A stretch of DNA of 64,000 bases, taken from NCBI RefSeq assembly GCF_013466425.1, contig NZ_CP059165.1:2170001-2234000 (forward strand), written 5' to 3'. The notes beneath the pieces are model-generated. The model was not told where the DNA came from. It searched no databases and saw only the letters and a program-made list of their open reading frames with translations. Both the position numbers and the translations under genes were made by a program. Below are positions 1 through 10,380 of this stretch, in pieces. This DNA is from Mycobacterium vicinigordonae. GTDB taxonomy: Bacteria; Actinomycetota; Actinomycetes; Mycobacteriales; Mycobacteriaceae. Each line of letters starts with the position of its first letter. The first letter of the stretch is position 1.

Positions 1-42
1 CTGCGCACCGCTGCCGGCACACACGACTACGTGACGCGCTAA
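1..42 (+). CDS. C-terminal fragment, probable SepIVA/DivIVA-like cell-division protein
   Basis: Frame 1 is open from the window edge and gives 13 codons ending in TAA at 40-42 (last residues THDYVTR). In the matching mycobacterial gene order the gene before DUF177-rnc is Rv2927c, a DivIVA-like septation protein (SepIVA). The assignment rests on position only, because too little protein is visible to recognise a domain. Only 57 nt separate it from the next gene, so the two may be co-transcribed. Confidence 0.45.
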   Translation: MRTAAGTHDYVTR

Positions 43-99
43 ATCGCCGACATCCCCGCAGGCCGTGGCGCTACCGACCGGTAGCCGTAGGATTCCGGT

Positions 100-678
100 A
101 TGGCCAAGCGGCATAGCCAGACGACGCATCGACACGCATCCGGACCAATGGCAATCGACATCGCCCGGTTGGGTCGACGGCCCGGCGGAATGGTGTTGGT
201 TCGCCAGACCGTAGACAGCCCGGTGCGCATCGGTTTGGAGCTGATCGCGATCCAGTCCGGTGCGCCCGTCGACCTGGATCTGCGACTGGAATCGGTGTCC
301 GAGGGCGTGTTGGTGACCGGAACAGTTACCGCACCGACCGCCGGTGAGTGCTCGCGCTGCCTCTCGCCGATCGAGGGGCGGGTGCAGGTTGATTTGACCG
401 AGCTGTTCGCCTACCCGGACAGCGCTACCGAGGCGACTACCGAAGAAGACGAGGTTGGCCACGTCGTCGACCACATGATCGACTTGGAGCAGCCGATCAT
501 CGATGCCGTCGGCCTGGAACTGCCGTTCTCTCCCGTATGCTCGCCCGATTGCCCAGGTCTGTGCCCGCAGTGTGGAGTTTCGCTGGCCGCCGAACCGGGC
601 CACCACCACGATCAAATTGACCCCAGATGGGCCAAGCTGGCCGCGATGCTGCCCCCGCCGGAAGGGGAACAACGGTGA
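100..678 (+). CDS. DUF177 / YceD family protein
   Basis: A 192-residue protein of the YceD/DUF177 family, associated in other bacteria with 23S rRNA and ribosome metabolism. The family Cys signature CSRCL lies near residue 84. A Cys-rich stretch follows near residues 146-160 (CSPDC, CPQC) with a His triplet, which suggests metal binding. AGGA about 8 nt before ATG 100 supports this start; ATG 148 is an alternative. In many bacteria this gene precedes rpmF, but here it runs straight into rnc with a 4-nt overlap, the arrangement known as Rv2926c-rnc in M. tuberculosis. Its biochemical function is not established. Confidence 0.85.
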   Translation: MAKRHSQTTHRHASGPMAIDIARLGRRPGGMVLVRQTVDSPVRIGLELIAIQSGAPVDLDLRLESVSEGVLVTGTVTAPTAGECSRCLSPIEGRVQVDLTELFAYPDSATEATTEEDEVGHVVDHMIDLEQPIIDAVGLELPFSPVCSPDCPGLCPQCGVSLAAEPGHHHDQIDPRWAKLAAMLPPPEGEQR

Positions 679-1403
679 CCCCGTCGCCGCAGAGTCTGCT
701 TGACGCGCTCGGCGTGGACCTGCCCGACGAACTGCTCTCCCTGGCTCTGACCCACCGCAGCTACGCCTACGAGAACGGCGGCCTGCCCACCAACGAACGG
801 TTGGAGTTCCTCGGCGATGCGGTGCTGGGTCTGACCGTCACCGACGAGCTGTACCACCGCCATCCCGAACGTACGGAAGGCGACCTGGCCAAACTGCGGG
901 CCAGCGTGGTCAACACCCAGGCGCTCGCCGAAGTCGCCCGAAAGTTGTCCGACGACGGGCTAGGCGCCCACGTGCTGTTGGGCCGCGGTGAAGCCAACAC
1001 CGGCGGTGCCGACAAGGCCAGCATCCTGGCCGACAGCATGGAGTCGCTGCTGGGGGCCATTTACCTGCACCACGGCATCGAGGTGGCGCGCGAGGCGATC
1101 CTGCGGTTGTTCGGCCCGCTGCTGGACGCGGCACCCACCCTGGGCGCCGGTTTGGACTGGAAGACCAGCCTGCAGGAACTCACCGCGGCGCGCGCCCTGG
1201 GAACGCCGTCGTACCAGGTCACCTCGACCGGGCCGGACCACGACAAAGAATTCACCGCGGTAGTCGTGGTGATGGAAACCGAGTACGGGTCGGGAATGGG
1301 CCGTTCCAAGAAGGAAGCCGAACAGAAGGCGGCTTCGGCCGCCTACAAGACGCTCGAGGCAGGCGAAGCGCTCGGTTCGGTGGGGAACCCGTCTGCCTCA
1401 TGA
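675..1403 (+). CDS. rnc: Ribonuclease III
   Basis: Mg-dependent endonuclease for double-stranded RNA that processes rRNA precursors and structured mRNAs. The translated protein has 242 residues, the usual length. The N-terminal catalytic domain carries the family signature [12 protein letters not shown] near residues 38-49 and a second acidic site ([12 protein letters not shown]). The C-terminal double-stranded RNA-binding domain ends with the [10 protein letters not shown] motif. I chose GTG 675 because it overlaps the DUF177 stop as GTGA (675-678), a translational-coupling arrangement. A longer in-frame ATG at 627 would lie well inside the upstream gene and is less likely. Confidence 0.95.
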   Translation: MTPSPQSLLDALGVDLPDELLSLALTHRSYAYENGGLPTNERLEFLGDAVLGLTVTDELYHRHPERTEGDLAKLRASVVNTQALAEVARKLSDDGLGAHVLLGRGEANTGGADKASILADSMESLLGAIYLHHGIEVAREAILRLFGPLLDAAPTLGAGLDWKTSLQELTAARALGTPSYQVTSTGPDHDKEFTAVVVVMETEYGSGMGRSKKEAEQKAASAAYKTLEAGEALGSVGNPSAS

Positions 1404-1503
1404 CCCGCGTCCGGTCGCGCCGCCGGCGAAAGTGAACGACCCGACGGCCGCGCGTCGTGTCGCGTCGCAGACTTCACGCTCGGCGCTGAAGGAGGCCCGC
1501 TGA

Positions 1504-2364
1504 ATGCCCGAACTGCCCGAAGTCGAGGTGGTACGGCGCGGATTGCACGAGCACATCGTGGGCAAGACCATCACCGCGGTACGCGTCCACCACCCCCGTG
1601 CGGTGCGCCGCCACGAAGCCGGTCCGGCCGATCTGACCGCGCGGCTACTCGAAGCCCGAATCACCGGAACCGATCGGCGCGGCAAGTACCTGTGGCTGCT
1701 GTTGGACAAGCCGGCTGATCTCGACGTGGCCCTGGTTGTGCACCTCGGCATGAGCGGGCAGATGTTGCTGGGGACGGTGCCGCGTGCTGAGCATGTCCGG
1801 ATCTCGGCGCTGCTCGACGACGGGACGGTGCTCAGCTTCGCCGACCAGCGGACCTTCGGCGGGTGGCTGCTGGCGGACCTGGTGACGGTGGACGGCAGCG
1901 TGCTGCCGGAGCCGGTGGCGCACCTAGCCCGCGATCCGCTGGACCCACGATTCGCCGTCGATTCAGTGGTTAAAGTGTTGCGGCGCAAGCATTCCGAGAT
2001 TAAGCGCCAGCTGCTCGACCAGCAGGTGGTGTCGGGCATCGGCAACATCTATGCGGACGAGGCGCTGTGGCGGGCCAAGGTCAACGGCGCCCGGGTGGCC
2101 GACACGCTGACCCGCCGTCAGCTCACCACGGTGCTGGACGCCGCCGCCGATGTTATGCGGGAGGCGCTGGCCAAGGGCGGGACGTCGTTCGATTCGCTGT
2201 ACGTCAACGTCAATGGCCAGTCCGGTTACTTCGACCGGTCGCTGGACGCGTACGGTCGCGAGGGCGAACCCTGTCGTCGCTGCGGAGCGGTGATGCGCCG
2301 CGAGAAATTCATGAACCGGTCGTCGTTCTACTGTCCGCGCTGCCAGCCGCGGCCGCGCCGGTAG
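1504..2364 (+). CDS. mutM: Formamidopyrimidine-DNA glycosylase (Fpg/MutM)
   Basis: Bifunctional base-excision-repair glycosylase and AP lyase that removes 8-oxoguanine and formamidopyrimidines. The 286-residue protein begins [10 protein letters not shown], with the catalytic Pro and Glu at positions 2 and 3 after Met removal numbering. The conserved Lys motif RRGKYLWL is near residue 60, and the helix-two-turn-helix motif GIGNIYADE is near residue 179. A complete C-terminal zinc finger (CRRC...CPRC) lies at about residues 258-281. A strong AAGGAGG Shine-Dalgarno precedes ATG 1504. It sits 100 nt after rnc in the same direction. Confidence 0.96.
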   Translation: MPELPEVEVVRRGLHEHIVGKTITAVRVHHPRAVRRHEAGPADLTARLLEARITGTDRRGKYLWLLLDKPADLDVALVVHLGMSGQMLLGTVPRAEHVRISALLDDGTVLSFADQRTFGGWLLADLVTVDGSVLPEPVAHLARDPLDPRFAVDSVVKVLRRKHSEIKRQLLDQQVVSGIGNIYADEALWRAKVNGARVADTLTRRQLTTVLDAAADVMREALAKGGTSFDSLYVNVNGQSGYFDRSLDAYGREGEPCRRCGAVMRREKFMNRSSFYCPRCQPRPRR

Positions 2365-2387
2365 CACACGACGGTGGAAAGGGAGGC

Positions 2388-2801
2388 ATGACCGAACTCT
2401 GGGTCGAGCGAACCGGCACTCGGCGCTACACCGGACACAGCTCACGAGGAGCGCACGTCTTGATCGGCAGCGAGGACGTCGAAGGGGTGTTCACCCCGGG
2501 CGAGCTGCTCAAGATCGCGCTGGCGGCGTGCAGCGGGATGTCCAGTGACCAGCCGCTAGCCCGTCGGCTCGGCGACGACTACCGGGCGACGGTCCGGGTA
2601 TCCGGGGTCGCCGACCGCGAGCAGGAGCGCTATCCGCTGCTCGAAGAGACGCTGGAACTGGACCTTTCGGGTTTGAGTGCGCAGGAAAAGCAACGCGTGC
2701 TGACGGTCGTGGAGAGGGCCGTCGACGCGGTGTGCACCGTCGGACGGACGTTGAAATCGGGGACCACGGTCGACTTCGAGGTTGCTGATGTCCGCCCCTG
2801 A
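2388..2801 (+). CDS. OsmC/Ohr-family protein
   Basis: A 137-residue OsmC-family protein, equal in length to Rv2923c. The family includes thiol-dependent hydroperoxide reductases. Two Cys are present in the expected places, one in AACSGM near residue 49 and one in VCTVGRTL near residue 115, so a peroxidatic/resolving pair is plausible. GGGAGG lies just upstream of ATG 2388, which identifies this start within a longer open frame. The 3' end overlaps acyP by 14 nt, so the genes are probably co-translated. The substrate cannot be told from sequence. Confidence 0.85.
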   Translation: MTELWVERTGTRRYTGHSSRGAHVLIGSEDVEGVFTPGELLKIALAACSGMSSDQPLARRLGDDYRATVRVSGVADREQERYPLLEETLELDLSGLSAQEKQRVLTVVERAVDAVCTVGRTLKSGTTVDFEVADVRP

Positions 2802-3072
2802 TGACGTTCGTCTGACCGCTTGGGTGCACGGTCATGTCCAGGGTGTGGGTTTTCGCTGGTGGACGCGGTGCCGGGCACTGGAACAGGGCCTGACCGGGTA
2901 TGCGGCCAACCAGGCCGACGGGCGCGTGCTGGTGGTTGCCAACGGACCGCGTGACGGCGCAGAACGGCTGCTGGAACTGCTGCGTGGTGGCAGCACGCCG
3001 GGCCGGGTGGACAAGGTCGTCGCCGACTGGTCACAGCCGACCGAGCGGTTCACCGGATTCGTCGAGCGCTAG
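2788..3072 (+). CDS. acyP: Acylphosphatase
   Basis: A 94-residue acylphosphatase that hydrolyses carboxyl-phosphate bonds such as acetyl phosphate. The signature [12 protein letters not shown] contains the phosphate-binding loop and catalytic Arg. The catalytic Asn lies in the following segment [11 protein letters not shown]. The start codon ATG 2788 is inside the 3' end of the OsmC gene. The gene ends 52 nt before smc, the compact osmC-acyP-smc arrangement seen in mycobacteria. Confidence 0.92.
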   Translation: MSAPDDVRLTAWVHGHVQGVGFRWWTRCRALEQGLTGYAANQADGRVLVVANGPRDGAERLLELLRGGSTPGRVDKVVADWSQPTERFTGFVER

Positions 3073-3110
3073 CCACGCGTCTGGCTTGCCGGCCGGCGCG
3101 CAGGTGGCGG

Positions 3111-3116
3111 TAATCT
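3111..3116 (+). promoter_or_regulatory. Putative -10 element of smc (leaderless)
   Basis: TAATCT matches the mycobacterial TAnnnT -10 pattern and ends 8 nt before the smc GTG. That spacing would start the transcript at or next to the start codon. No Shine-Dalgarno is visible before GTG 3125, which agrees with leaderless initiation. Confidence 0.5.
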
Positions 3117-3124
3117 GGCCCCTC

Positions 3125-6100
3125 GTGTACCTCAAGAGTCTGACGCTGAAGGGCTTCAAGTCCTTCGCCGCGCCCACGACTCTGCGCTTCGAACCGGGCA
3201 TTACCGCCGTCGTCGGGCCCAATGGGTCGGGCAAATCCAACGTGGTCGACGCCCTGGCCTGGGTGATGGGGGAGCAGGGCGCCAAGACGCTGCGCGGCGG
3301 CAAGATGGAAGACGTCATCTTCGCTGGTACGTCGTCACGCGCGCCGCTGGGCCGGGCAGAGGTCACCGTCACCATCGACAACTCCGACAATGCGCTGCCG
3401 ATCGACTACTCCGAGGTATCGATCACCCGCCGGATGTTCCGCGACGGCGCCAGCGAGTACGAAATCAACGGCAGCAGTTGCCGTTTGATGGATGTGCAGG
3501 AGCTGTTGAGCGACTCCGGCATCGGCCGCGAGATGCACGTGATCGTCGGGCAGGGCAAGCTCGACGAGATCCTGCAGTCGCGTCCCGAAGACCGTCGCGC
3601 GTTCATCGAGGAAGCCGCGGGCGTCCTCAAGCACCGCAAACGCAAAGAGAAGGCACTGCGCAAGCTCGACGCGATGGCGGCAAACCTGGCCCGGCTGACC
3701 GACCTGACCACCGAGTTACGCCGCCAGCTCAAACCGTTGGGCCGCCAGGCCGAGGTGGCGCGTCGCGCCCAGACCATCCAGGCCGACCTGCGCGACGCCC
3801 GGCTGCGGCTAGCCGCCGACGACTTGGTCAGCCGTCGCACCGAGCGGCAGACGATTTTCGACGCCGAGGCGAGCATGCGCCGCGACCACGACGAGGCCGC
3901 CGCCCGGCTGTCGGTGGCGGCCGAGGAGCTGGCCGTGCACGAACAAGCGCTGGCCGAGCTCTCGCAGCGCGGCGAGGCGATCCAGCAAACCTGGTTTCGG
4001 CTATCTGCGCTGGCCGAGCGGGTCGGCGCAACGGTGCGCATCGCCACCGAACGCGCCCAGCACCTTGACGTCGAACCGCTGCGCGCCAGCGACACCGACC
4101 CCGACGCCCTAGAGGCCGAGGCCGACGAGATCGCCTCGTTCGAGCGCCAGTTACTTGAGGAACTCGCCGAAGCGGGCACCAAGTTGGACGCCGCGCGTGC
4201 CGAGTTGGCCGAATGGGAACGCCGCTCCGTCGAGGCCGAGAAGGCCCACCTGGCGGCAGTGCGCGCCGAAGCCGACCGGCGCGAGGGCTTGGCGCGGCTG
4301 GCCGGGCAGGTGGAAACCATGCGCGCACGCGTCGAATCGACCGACGACAGCGTCGCGCGGCTCACCGAACGCATTGAAGAGGCCGCCGCCAGGGCCCAGC
4401 AGACCCGAGCGGAATTCGAGAGCGTACAGAGCCGCGTCGGCGAACTCGACCAGGGTGAGGTCGGCCTCGACGAGCACCACGAACGGACGATGACGGCGTT
4501 GCGGCAGGCCGATGCCCGCCTGAACGAGCTGCAGGCCGCAGAACGCGGCGCCGAACGGCAGGTGGCGTCGCTACGGGCTCGCATCGACGCGCTATCGATG
4601 AGCCTGGAGCGCAAAGACGGCACTGCCTGGCTCGCCCAAAACCACAGTGGCCCAGGACTTTTAGGATCGATCGCGCAGCTGGTTAAGGTGCGCTCGGGCT
4701 ATGAGGCGGCGCTGGCCACGGTCCTCGGCCCGGCCGCGGACGCCCTGGCCGCCGACAGTTTAGGTGCGGCTCAGAACGCGGTCGCCGCGCTCAAACAGGC
4801 CGACGGCGGCCGCGCCGCGCTGGTGCTCAGCGACTGGCCCGCGCCCGCCGACGCGCCGCATCCGGTTGCCCTGCCCGCCGGGGCGGTGTGGGCGCTGGAC
4901 CTGATCGATGCTCCGCCCCGGCTGCGCGGCGCGATGGTCGCGATGCTGTCGGGTGTCGCGGTGGTCGACGACCTGGGCGCGGCACTGGACCTGGTGGCCA
5001 ACTGGCCGCAACTGCGTGCGGTCACCCTCGACGGCGACCTGGTGGGCGCCGGTCGGCTCAGCGGGGGATCGGACCGCAAGCTGTCCACGCTGGAGGTCGC
5101 CTCTGAGATCGACAAGGCCCGCGCCGAGCTGGTCGCCGCGGAGGAACACCTCGCCCAGCTCAGTGCCGCGCTGTCCGGTGCGCTGACCGAGCAGGCCGCG
5201 CGCCAGAATGCGGCCGAGCATGCGCTGGCTGCGCTCAACGAGTCTGACACCGCGATCTCGGCGATGTACGAGCAGCTCGGCCGACTGGGGCAGGATGCCC
5301 GCGCGGCCGAAGGCGAATGGAACAAGTTGCTGCGCCAGCGCGAGGAGCTGGAGGCAGGGCGTGCCCGCACCGTGCAGGAAGTCGTCGAACTCGAGACCCG
5401 ACTACGCAATGCTCAGCAGACCGAGCTGATCAGCGAGGCCGAGGTCAATCCCGCCGAGGCACGGCAGGCGATCGCCGCCGCGGCAGACAATGCGCGCACC
5501 TTCGAGGTTGAGGCCCGGCTGGCGGTGCGCACTGCCGAGGAGCGCGCCAACGCGGTGCGCGGACGCGCCGATTCGCTGCGCCGTGCGGCCGCGGCCGAAC
5601 GCGAGGCGCGGGTGCGGGCCGAGCAGGCGCGGGCCGCCCGGGTGCGTGCCGCCGGGGTGGCCGCTGCCGTCGCCGACTCCGGGCGGTTGCTGGCGGCACG
5701 GCTCAACGGCGTGGTGGATGCGGCGGCGCGCCGGCGCGATCAGCTGGCCGCCGAGCGTCAGCAGCGGTCCGCCGCCTTGGCCGCGGTGCGCGAGGAGGCG
5801 AACACCTTGAATGCGCGGGTGGCCGCGCTCACCGATTCGTTGCACCGCGACGAGGTGGCCAACGCTCAGGCGGCGATGCGTATCGAGCAGCTCGAACAGA
5901 TGGTGCTCGAGCAGTTCGGGATGGCGCCAGCCGACTTGATCTCCGAGTACGGTCCCGACGTCCCGCTGCCGCCCACCGACTTGGAGCTGGCCGAGTTCGA
6001 ACAGGCCCGCGAGCGGGGTGAACAGGTGATCGCACCCGCGCCGATGCCATTCGACCGCAGTACCCAGGAACGTCGGGCCAAACGGGCCGAGCGGGAACTC

Positions 6101-6736
6101 GCCGAGCTCGGCCGAGTCAATCCGCTGGCCTTGGAGGAGTTTGCAGCGTTAGAGGAACGCTACAACTTTCTGTCCACTCAGCTCGAGGACGTCAAGGCCG
6201 CTCGCAAGGATCTGCTGGATGTCGTCGCTGAGGTCGACGCCCGCATCCTGCAGGTGTTCAGCGATGCGTTCTTCGACGTAGAGCGTGAATTCCAGACGGT
6301 GTTCACCGCATTGTTCCCGGGCGGCGAGGGCCGGTTGCGGTTAACCCAGCCCGACGACATGCTCACCACCGGCATCGAGGTGGAGGCGCGCCCGCCCGGC
6401 AAGAAGATCACTCGGCTGTCTTTGCTGTCCGGTGGGGAAAAGGCGCTGACCGCGGTGGCGATGCTGGTCGCGATCTTCCGTGCGCGCCCGTCGCCGTTCT
6501 ACATCATGGACGAGGTGGAAGCCGCCCTGGACGACACCAACCTGCGCCGGTTGATCGGGCTGTTCGAGATGCTTCGGGACCGTTCGCAGCTGATCATCAT
6601 CACCCATCAGAAGCCCACCATGGAGGTTGCCGACGCGCTGTACGGCGTGACCATGCAGGGGGACGGCATTACCGCGGTGATTTCACAGCGCATCCGGGGC
6701 CAGCAGGTGGATCGGCTGGGCGCGGCTGCGGGGTGA
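3125..6736 (+). CDS. smc: Chromosome segregation ATPase SMC
   Basis: Structural-maintenance-of-chromosomes ATPase that with ScpA/ScpB organises and segregates the nucleoid. The 1203-residue protein matches the M. tuberculosis length of about 1205. Walker A GPNGSGKS is near residue 33. Long Ala/Glu/Arg-rich coiled coils cover roughly 165-500 and 660-1010, separated by a flexible hinge at about 505-650. The ABC signature LSGGEKA is near residue 1101 and Walker [12 protein letters not shown] near 1126. I chose GTG 3125 because the protein then begins [14 protein letters not shown] as in the family, and because of the leaderless -10 just upstream. It is the first gene of an smc-ftsY pair. Confidence 0.97.
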   Translation: MYLKSLTLKGFKSFAAPTTLRFEPGITAVVGPNGSGKSNVVDALAWVMGEQGAKTLRGGKMEDVIFAGTSSRAPLGRAEVTVTIDNSDNALPIDYSEVSITRRMFRDGASEYEINGSSCRLMDVQELLSDSGIGREMHVIVGQGKLDEILQSRPEDRRAFIEEAAGVLKHRKRKEKALRKLDAMAANLARLTDLTTELRRQLKPLGRQAEVARRAQTIQADLRDARLRLAADDLVSRRTERQTIFDAEASMRRDHDEAAARLSVAAEELAVHEQALAELSQRGEAIQQTWFRLSALAERVGATVRIATERAQHLDVEPLRASDTDPDALEAEADEIASFERQLLEELAEAGTKLDAARAELAEWERRSVEAEKAHLAAVRAEADRREGLARLAGQVETMRARVESTDDSVARLTERIEEAAARAQQTRAEFESVQSRVGELDQGEVGLDEHHERTMTALRQADARLNELQAAERGAERQVASLRARIDALSMSLERKDGTAWLAQNHSGPGLLGSIAQLVKVRSGYEAALATVLGPAADALAADSLGAAQNAVAALKQADGGRAALVLSDWPAPADAPHPVALPAGAVWALDLIDAPPRLRGAMVAMLSGVAVVDDLGAALDLVANWPQLRAVTLDGDLVGAGRLSGGSDRKLSTLEVASEIDKARAELVAAEEHLAQLSAALSGALTEQAARQNAAEHALAALNESDTAISAMYEQLGRLGQDARAAEGEWNKLLRQREELEAGRARTVQEVVELETRLRNAQQTELISEAEVNPAEARQAIAAAADNARTFEVEARLAVRTAEERANAVRGRADSLRRAAAAEREARVRAEQARAARVRAAGVAAAVADSGRLLAARLNGVVDAAARRRDQLAAERQQRSAALAAVREEANTLNARVAALTDSLHRDEVANAQAAMRIEQLEQMVLEQFGMAPADLISEYGPDVPLPPTDLELAEFEQARERGEQVIAPAPMPFDRSTQERRAKRAERELAELGRVNPLALEEFAALEERYNFLSTQLEDVKAARKDLLDVVAEVDARILQVFSDAFFDVEREFQTVFTALFPGGEGRLRLTQPDDMLTTGIEVEARPPGKKITRLSLLSGGEKALTAVAMLVAIFRARPSPFYIMDEVEAALDDTNLRRLIGLFEMLRDRSQLIIITHQKPTMEVADALYGVTMQGDGITAVISQRIRGQQVDRLGAAAG

Positions 6737-6885
6737 GTCACTTCGACCACCCGCGGGTACCGGTGGCGTTGAGTGTGAACCCGATTTGCCGGAGGTGCGA
6801 GCGCATGCCCCGGTCTCAGCCCGCCCCCTAACTCGCCGTCAACCCGCCGAGTGCCGGATACCCCCCGGCTGAAAGGATTGTCCGC

Positions 6886-8238
6886 GTGTCCGAAGGTCTC
6901 TGGATCGCTATCGCGGTCGTCGCCGCCCTGCTGATCATCGCGGCGCTGGTCGTCGGCCTGGTCCGGTACCGCAGGCGCCAAATCAGCCTCGCCAAACCGC
7001 AACCCGACGCCATCGACCGGTCCGGCGGATACACCGCGTCCTCCGGTATCACGTTTAGCCAGACACCGACGCTGGACACCAGTGGGCTGCCCGCGGTCGG
7101 CGACGACGCGACCATCCCGCGCGACGCGCCCAAACGCCCGATATCCGAGGTCCATCTGCCAGCCCCCGAGCCGGACCTCGAGGTGCCGAAGCCCACCGCG
7201 CCGCCCGAGGTCCCGGACACCCCCGAGGGTCTGGAAATCCTCGACGTGCTCGAACCCGAGGCACCCGAGAAGCCCGCGCCCGAGGTGCCCGAGTCCGAGC
7301 CGCGGGTCGAGGAGATCGCGCCGACCGAAGGGCGGCTGGAACGTCTGCGCGGCCGCTTGTCCCGGTCGCAGAACGCACTCGGGCGCAGCGTGCTCGGCCT
7401 GATCGGCGGCGGCGACCTGGACGAGGACTCCTGGCAGGACGTCGAAGACACCCTGCTGGTCGCCGACCTGGGCCCGGTGGTCACCGAGTCGGTGGTCACT
7501 GAGCTACGCGCCCGGTTGGCCAGCGGCAATGTCCGCACCGAGGCCGACGCGCGCGCCGTGCTGCGCGACGTGCTGATCAAAGAGCTGCATCCGGATATGG
7601 ACCGGTCCATCCGTGCCCTGCCGCACGCCGACCACCCGTCGGTGCTGCTGGTCGTCGGTGTCAACGGCACCGGGAAGACCACCACGGTCGGCAAGCTGGC
7701 CCGTGTACTGGTGGCGGATGGCCGGCGCGTCGTGCTCGGGGCCGCTGACACGTTCCGGGCCGCGGCAGCCGACCAGCTGCAAACCTGGGCGTCGCGGGTC
7801 GGCGCGGAGGTGGTGCGTGGCGCCGAAGGCGCTGACCCGGCGTCGGTGGCGTTCGACGCCGTCGACAAGGGCATCGCCGCGGGCGCCGACGTCGTCCTCG
7901 TCGACACCGCCGGACGGCTGCACACCAAGGTGGGCCTGATGGACGAGCTGGGCAAGGTCAAACGCGTGGTCACCCGCCGTGCCGCCGTGGACGAGGTGCT
8001 GCTGGTGCTGGACGCCACGATCGGCCAGAACGGGCTGGCGCAAGCCAAGGTGTTCGCTGAGGTCGTCGACATCACCGGTGCGGTACTGACCAAGCTGGAT
8101 GGAACCGCCAAGGGCGGCATTGTGTTCCGGGTTCAGCAGGAGCTGGGGGTGCCGGTGAAGCTGGTCGGCCTCGGGGAGGGGCCCGACGACCTGGCGCCCT
8201 TCGAACCGTCCGCGTTTGTCGACGCCCTGCTCGGCTAG
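6886..8238 (+). CDS. ftsY: Signal recognition particle receptor FtsY
   Basis: GTPase receptor that docks SRP-ribosome complexes at the membrane and partners Ffh, also encoded in this window. The 450-residue protein starts with a single membrane segment at about residues 5-28, followed by Arg residues, as in other actinobacterial FtsY. An acidic Pro/Glu-rich linker spans about 60-145, and the NG domain follows. GTPase motifs seen are GVNGTGKTT (about 257), DTAGR (about 340) and TKLDGTAKGG (about 402). GTG 6886 is preceded by GAAAGGA. The stop codon TAG lies inside the first unit of the 56-bp tandem repeat at 8235-8402. Confidence 0.96.
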   Translation: MSEGLWIAIAVVAALLIIAALVVGLVRYRRRQISLAKPQPDAIDRSGGYTASSGITFSQTPTLDTSGLPAVGDDATIPRDAPKRPISEVHLPAPEPDLEVPKPTAPPEVPDTPEGLEILDVLEPEAPEKPAPEVPESEPRVEEIAPTEGRLERLRGRLSRSQNALGRSVLGLIGGGDLDEDSWQDVEDTLLVADLGPVVTESVVTELRARLASGNVRTEADARAVLRDVLIKELHPDMDRSIRALPHADHPSVLLVVGVNGTGKTTTVGKLARVLVADGRRVVLGAADTFRAAAADQLQTWASRVGAEVVRGAEGADPASVAFDAVDKGIAAGADVVLVDTAGRLHTKVGLMDELGKVKRVVTRRAAVDEVLLVLDATIGQNGLAQAKVFAEVVDITGAVLTKLDGTAKGGIVFRVQQELGVPVKLVGLGEGPDDLAPFEPSAFVDALLG

Positions 8239-8402
8239 CGGCGATCGCAAGCGCGGCGTATGCCGGGTGCGGCGGGTCGCCGCCATGTGGCTAGCGGCGA
8301 TCGCAAGCGCGGCGTATGCCGGGTGCGGCGGGTCGCCGCCATGTGGCTAGCGGCGATCGCAAGCGCGGCGTATGCCGGGTGCGGCGGGTCGCCGCCATGT
8401 GG
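8235..8402. repeat. Tandem repeat, 3 x 56 bp, after ftsY
   Basis: Three head-to-tail 56-bp units start at 8235, 8291 and 8347. They appear identical except at the last junction, where CTAG is replaced by TGAG. Each unit has inverted arms GCGGCGA and TCGCCGC about 32 nt apart, so each can form a hairpin in RNA. The first unit contains the ftsY stop codon, so the array lies wholly in the ftsY 3' end and the amt upstream region. The size and place look like a VNTR locus. I recall a 56-bp VNTR near this position in M. tuberculosis (locus 3232), but I cannot confirm that here. Confidence 0.9.
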
Positions 8403-8548
8403 TGAGCACTTCTTACACACCAGTTTCTACGTTAATTTTCACGAAACATCGCTGCCCCATTCGCGCAACAACTTATGCGCATGGTTCTGGATCAGGTCAC
8501 CAGTCATCCATCTGGGGCCCTCCCGACGCTGACTGGAGGTGATAGCGA
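8403..8548 (+). promoter_or_regulatory. amt upstream region with possible GlnR-like box
   Basis: After the repeat array, this A+T-richer stretch leads to amt. It holds TTAAT (8432-8436), six bases, then GAAAC (8443-8447). This partly matches the actinobacterial GlnR pattern gTnAC-n6-GaAAC. A nearby GTTTC at 8423-8427 could be part of a second, inverted site. A nitrogen-controlled promoter is expected for amt-glnB-glnD, but the match is imperfect. A GGAGGT ribosome binding site is at 8535-8540. Confidence 0.35.
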
Positions 8549-10317
<1,769 letters not shown>

Positions 10318-10380
10318 CTCAGACACGCCTTGTGACACTGAACCCACTGTGACGCCGCACCCAAGACGGGCCGGGCGGGT

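Noticed and set aside
3406..4623. Long open frame of 405 codons antisense to smc
   Set aside because: Ser/Arg-rich shadow of the smc coiled coil caused by high G+C at third positions; no start signal or domain.
8235..8402. The 56-bp repeats as a CRISPR array
   Set aside because: The units are contiguous without spacers, and no cas genes are present.
8260..8532. Open frame of 90 codons across the 56-bp repeats
   Set aside because: It is made of the repeat itself, has no ribosome binding site, and its codon pattern is due to the repeated sequence.
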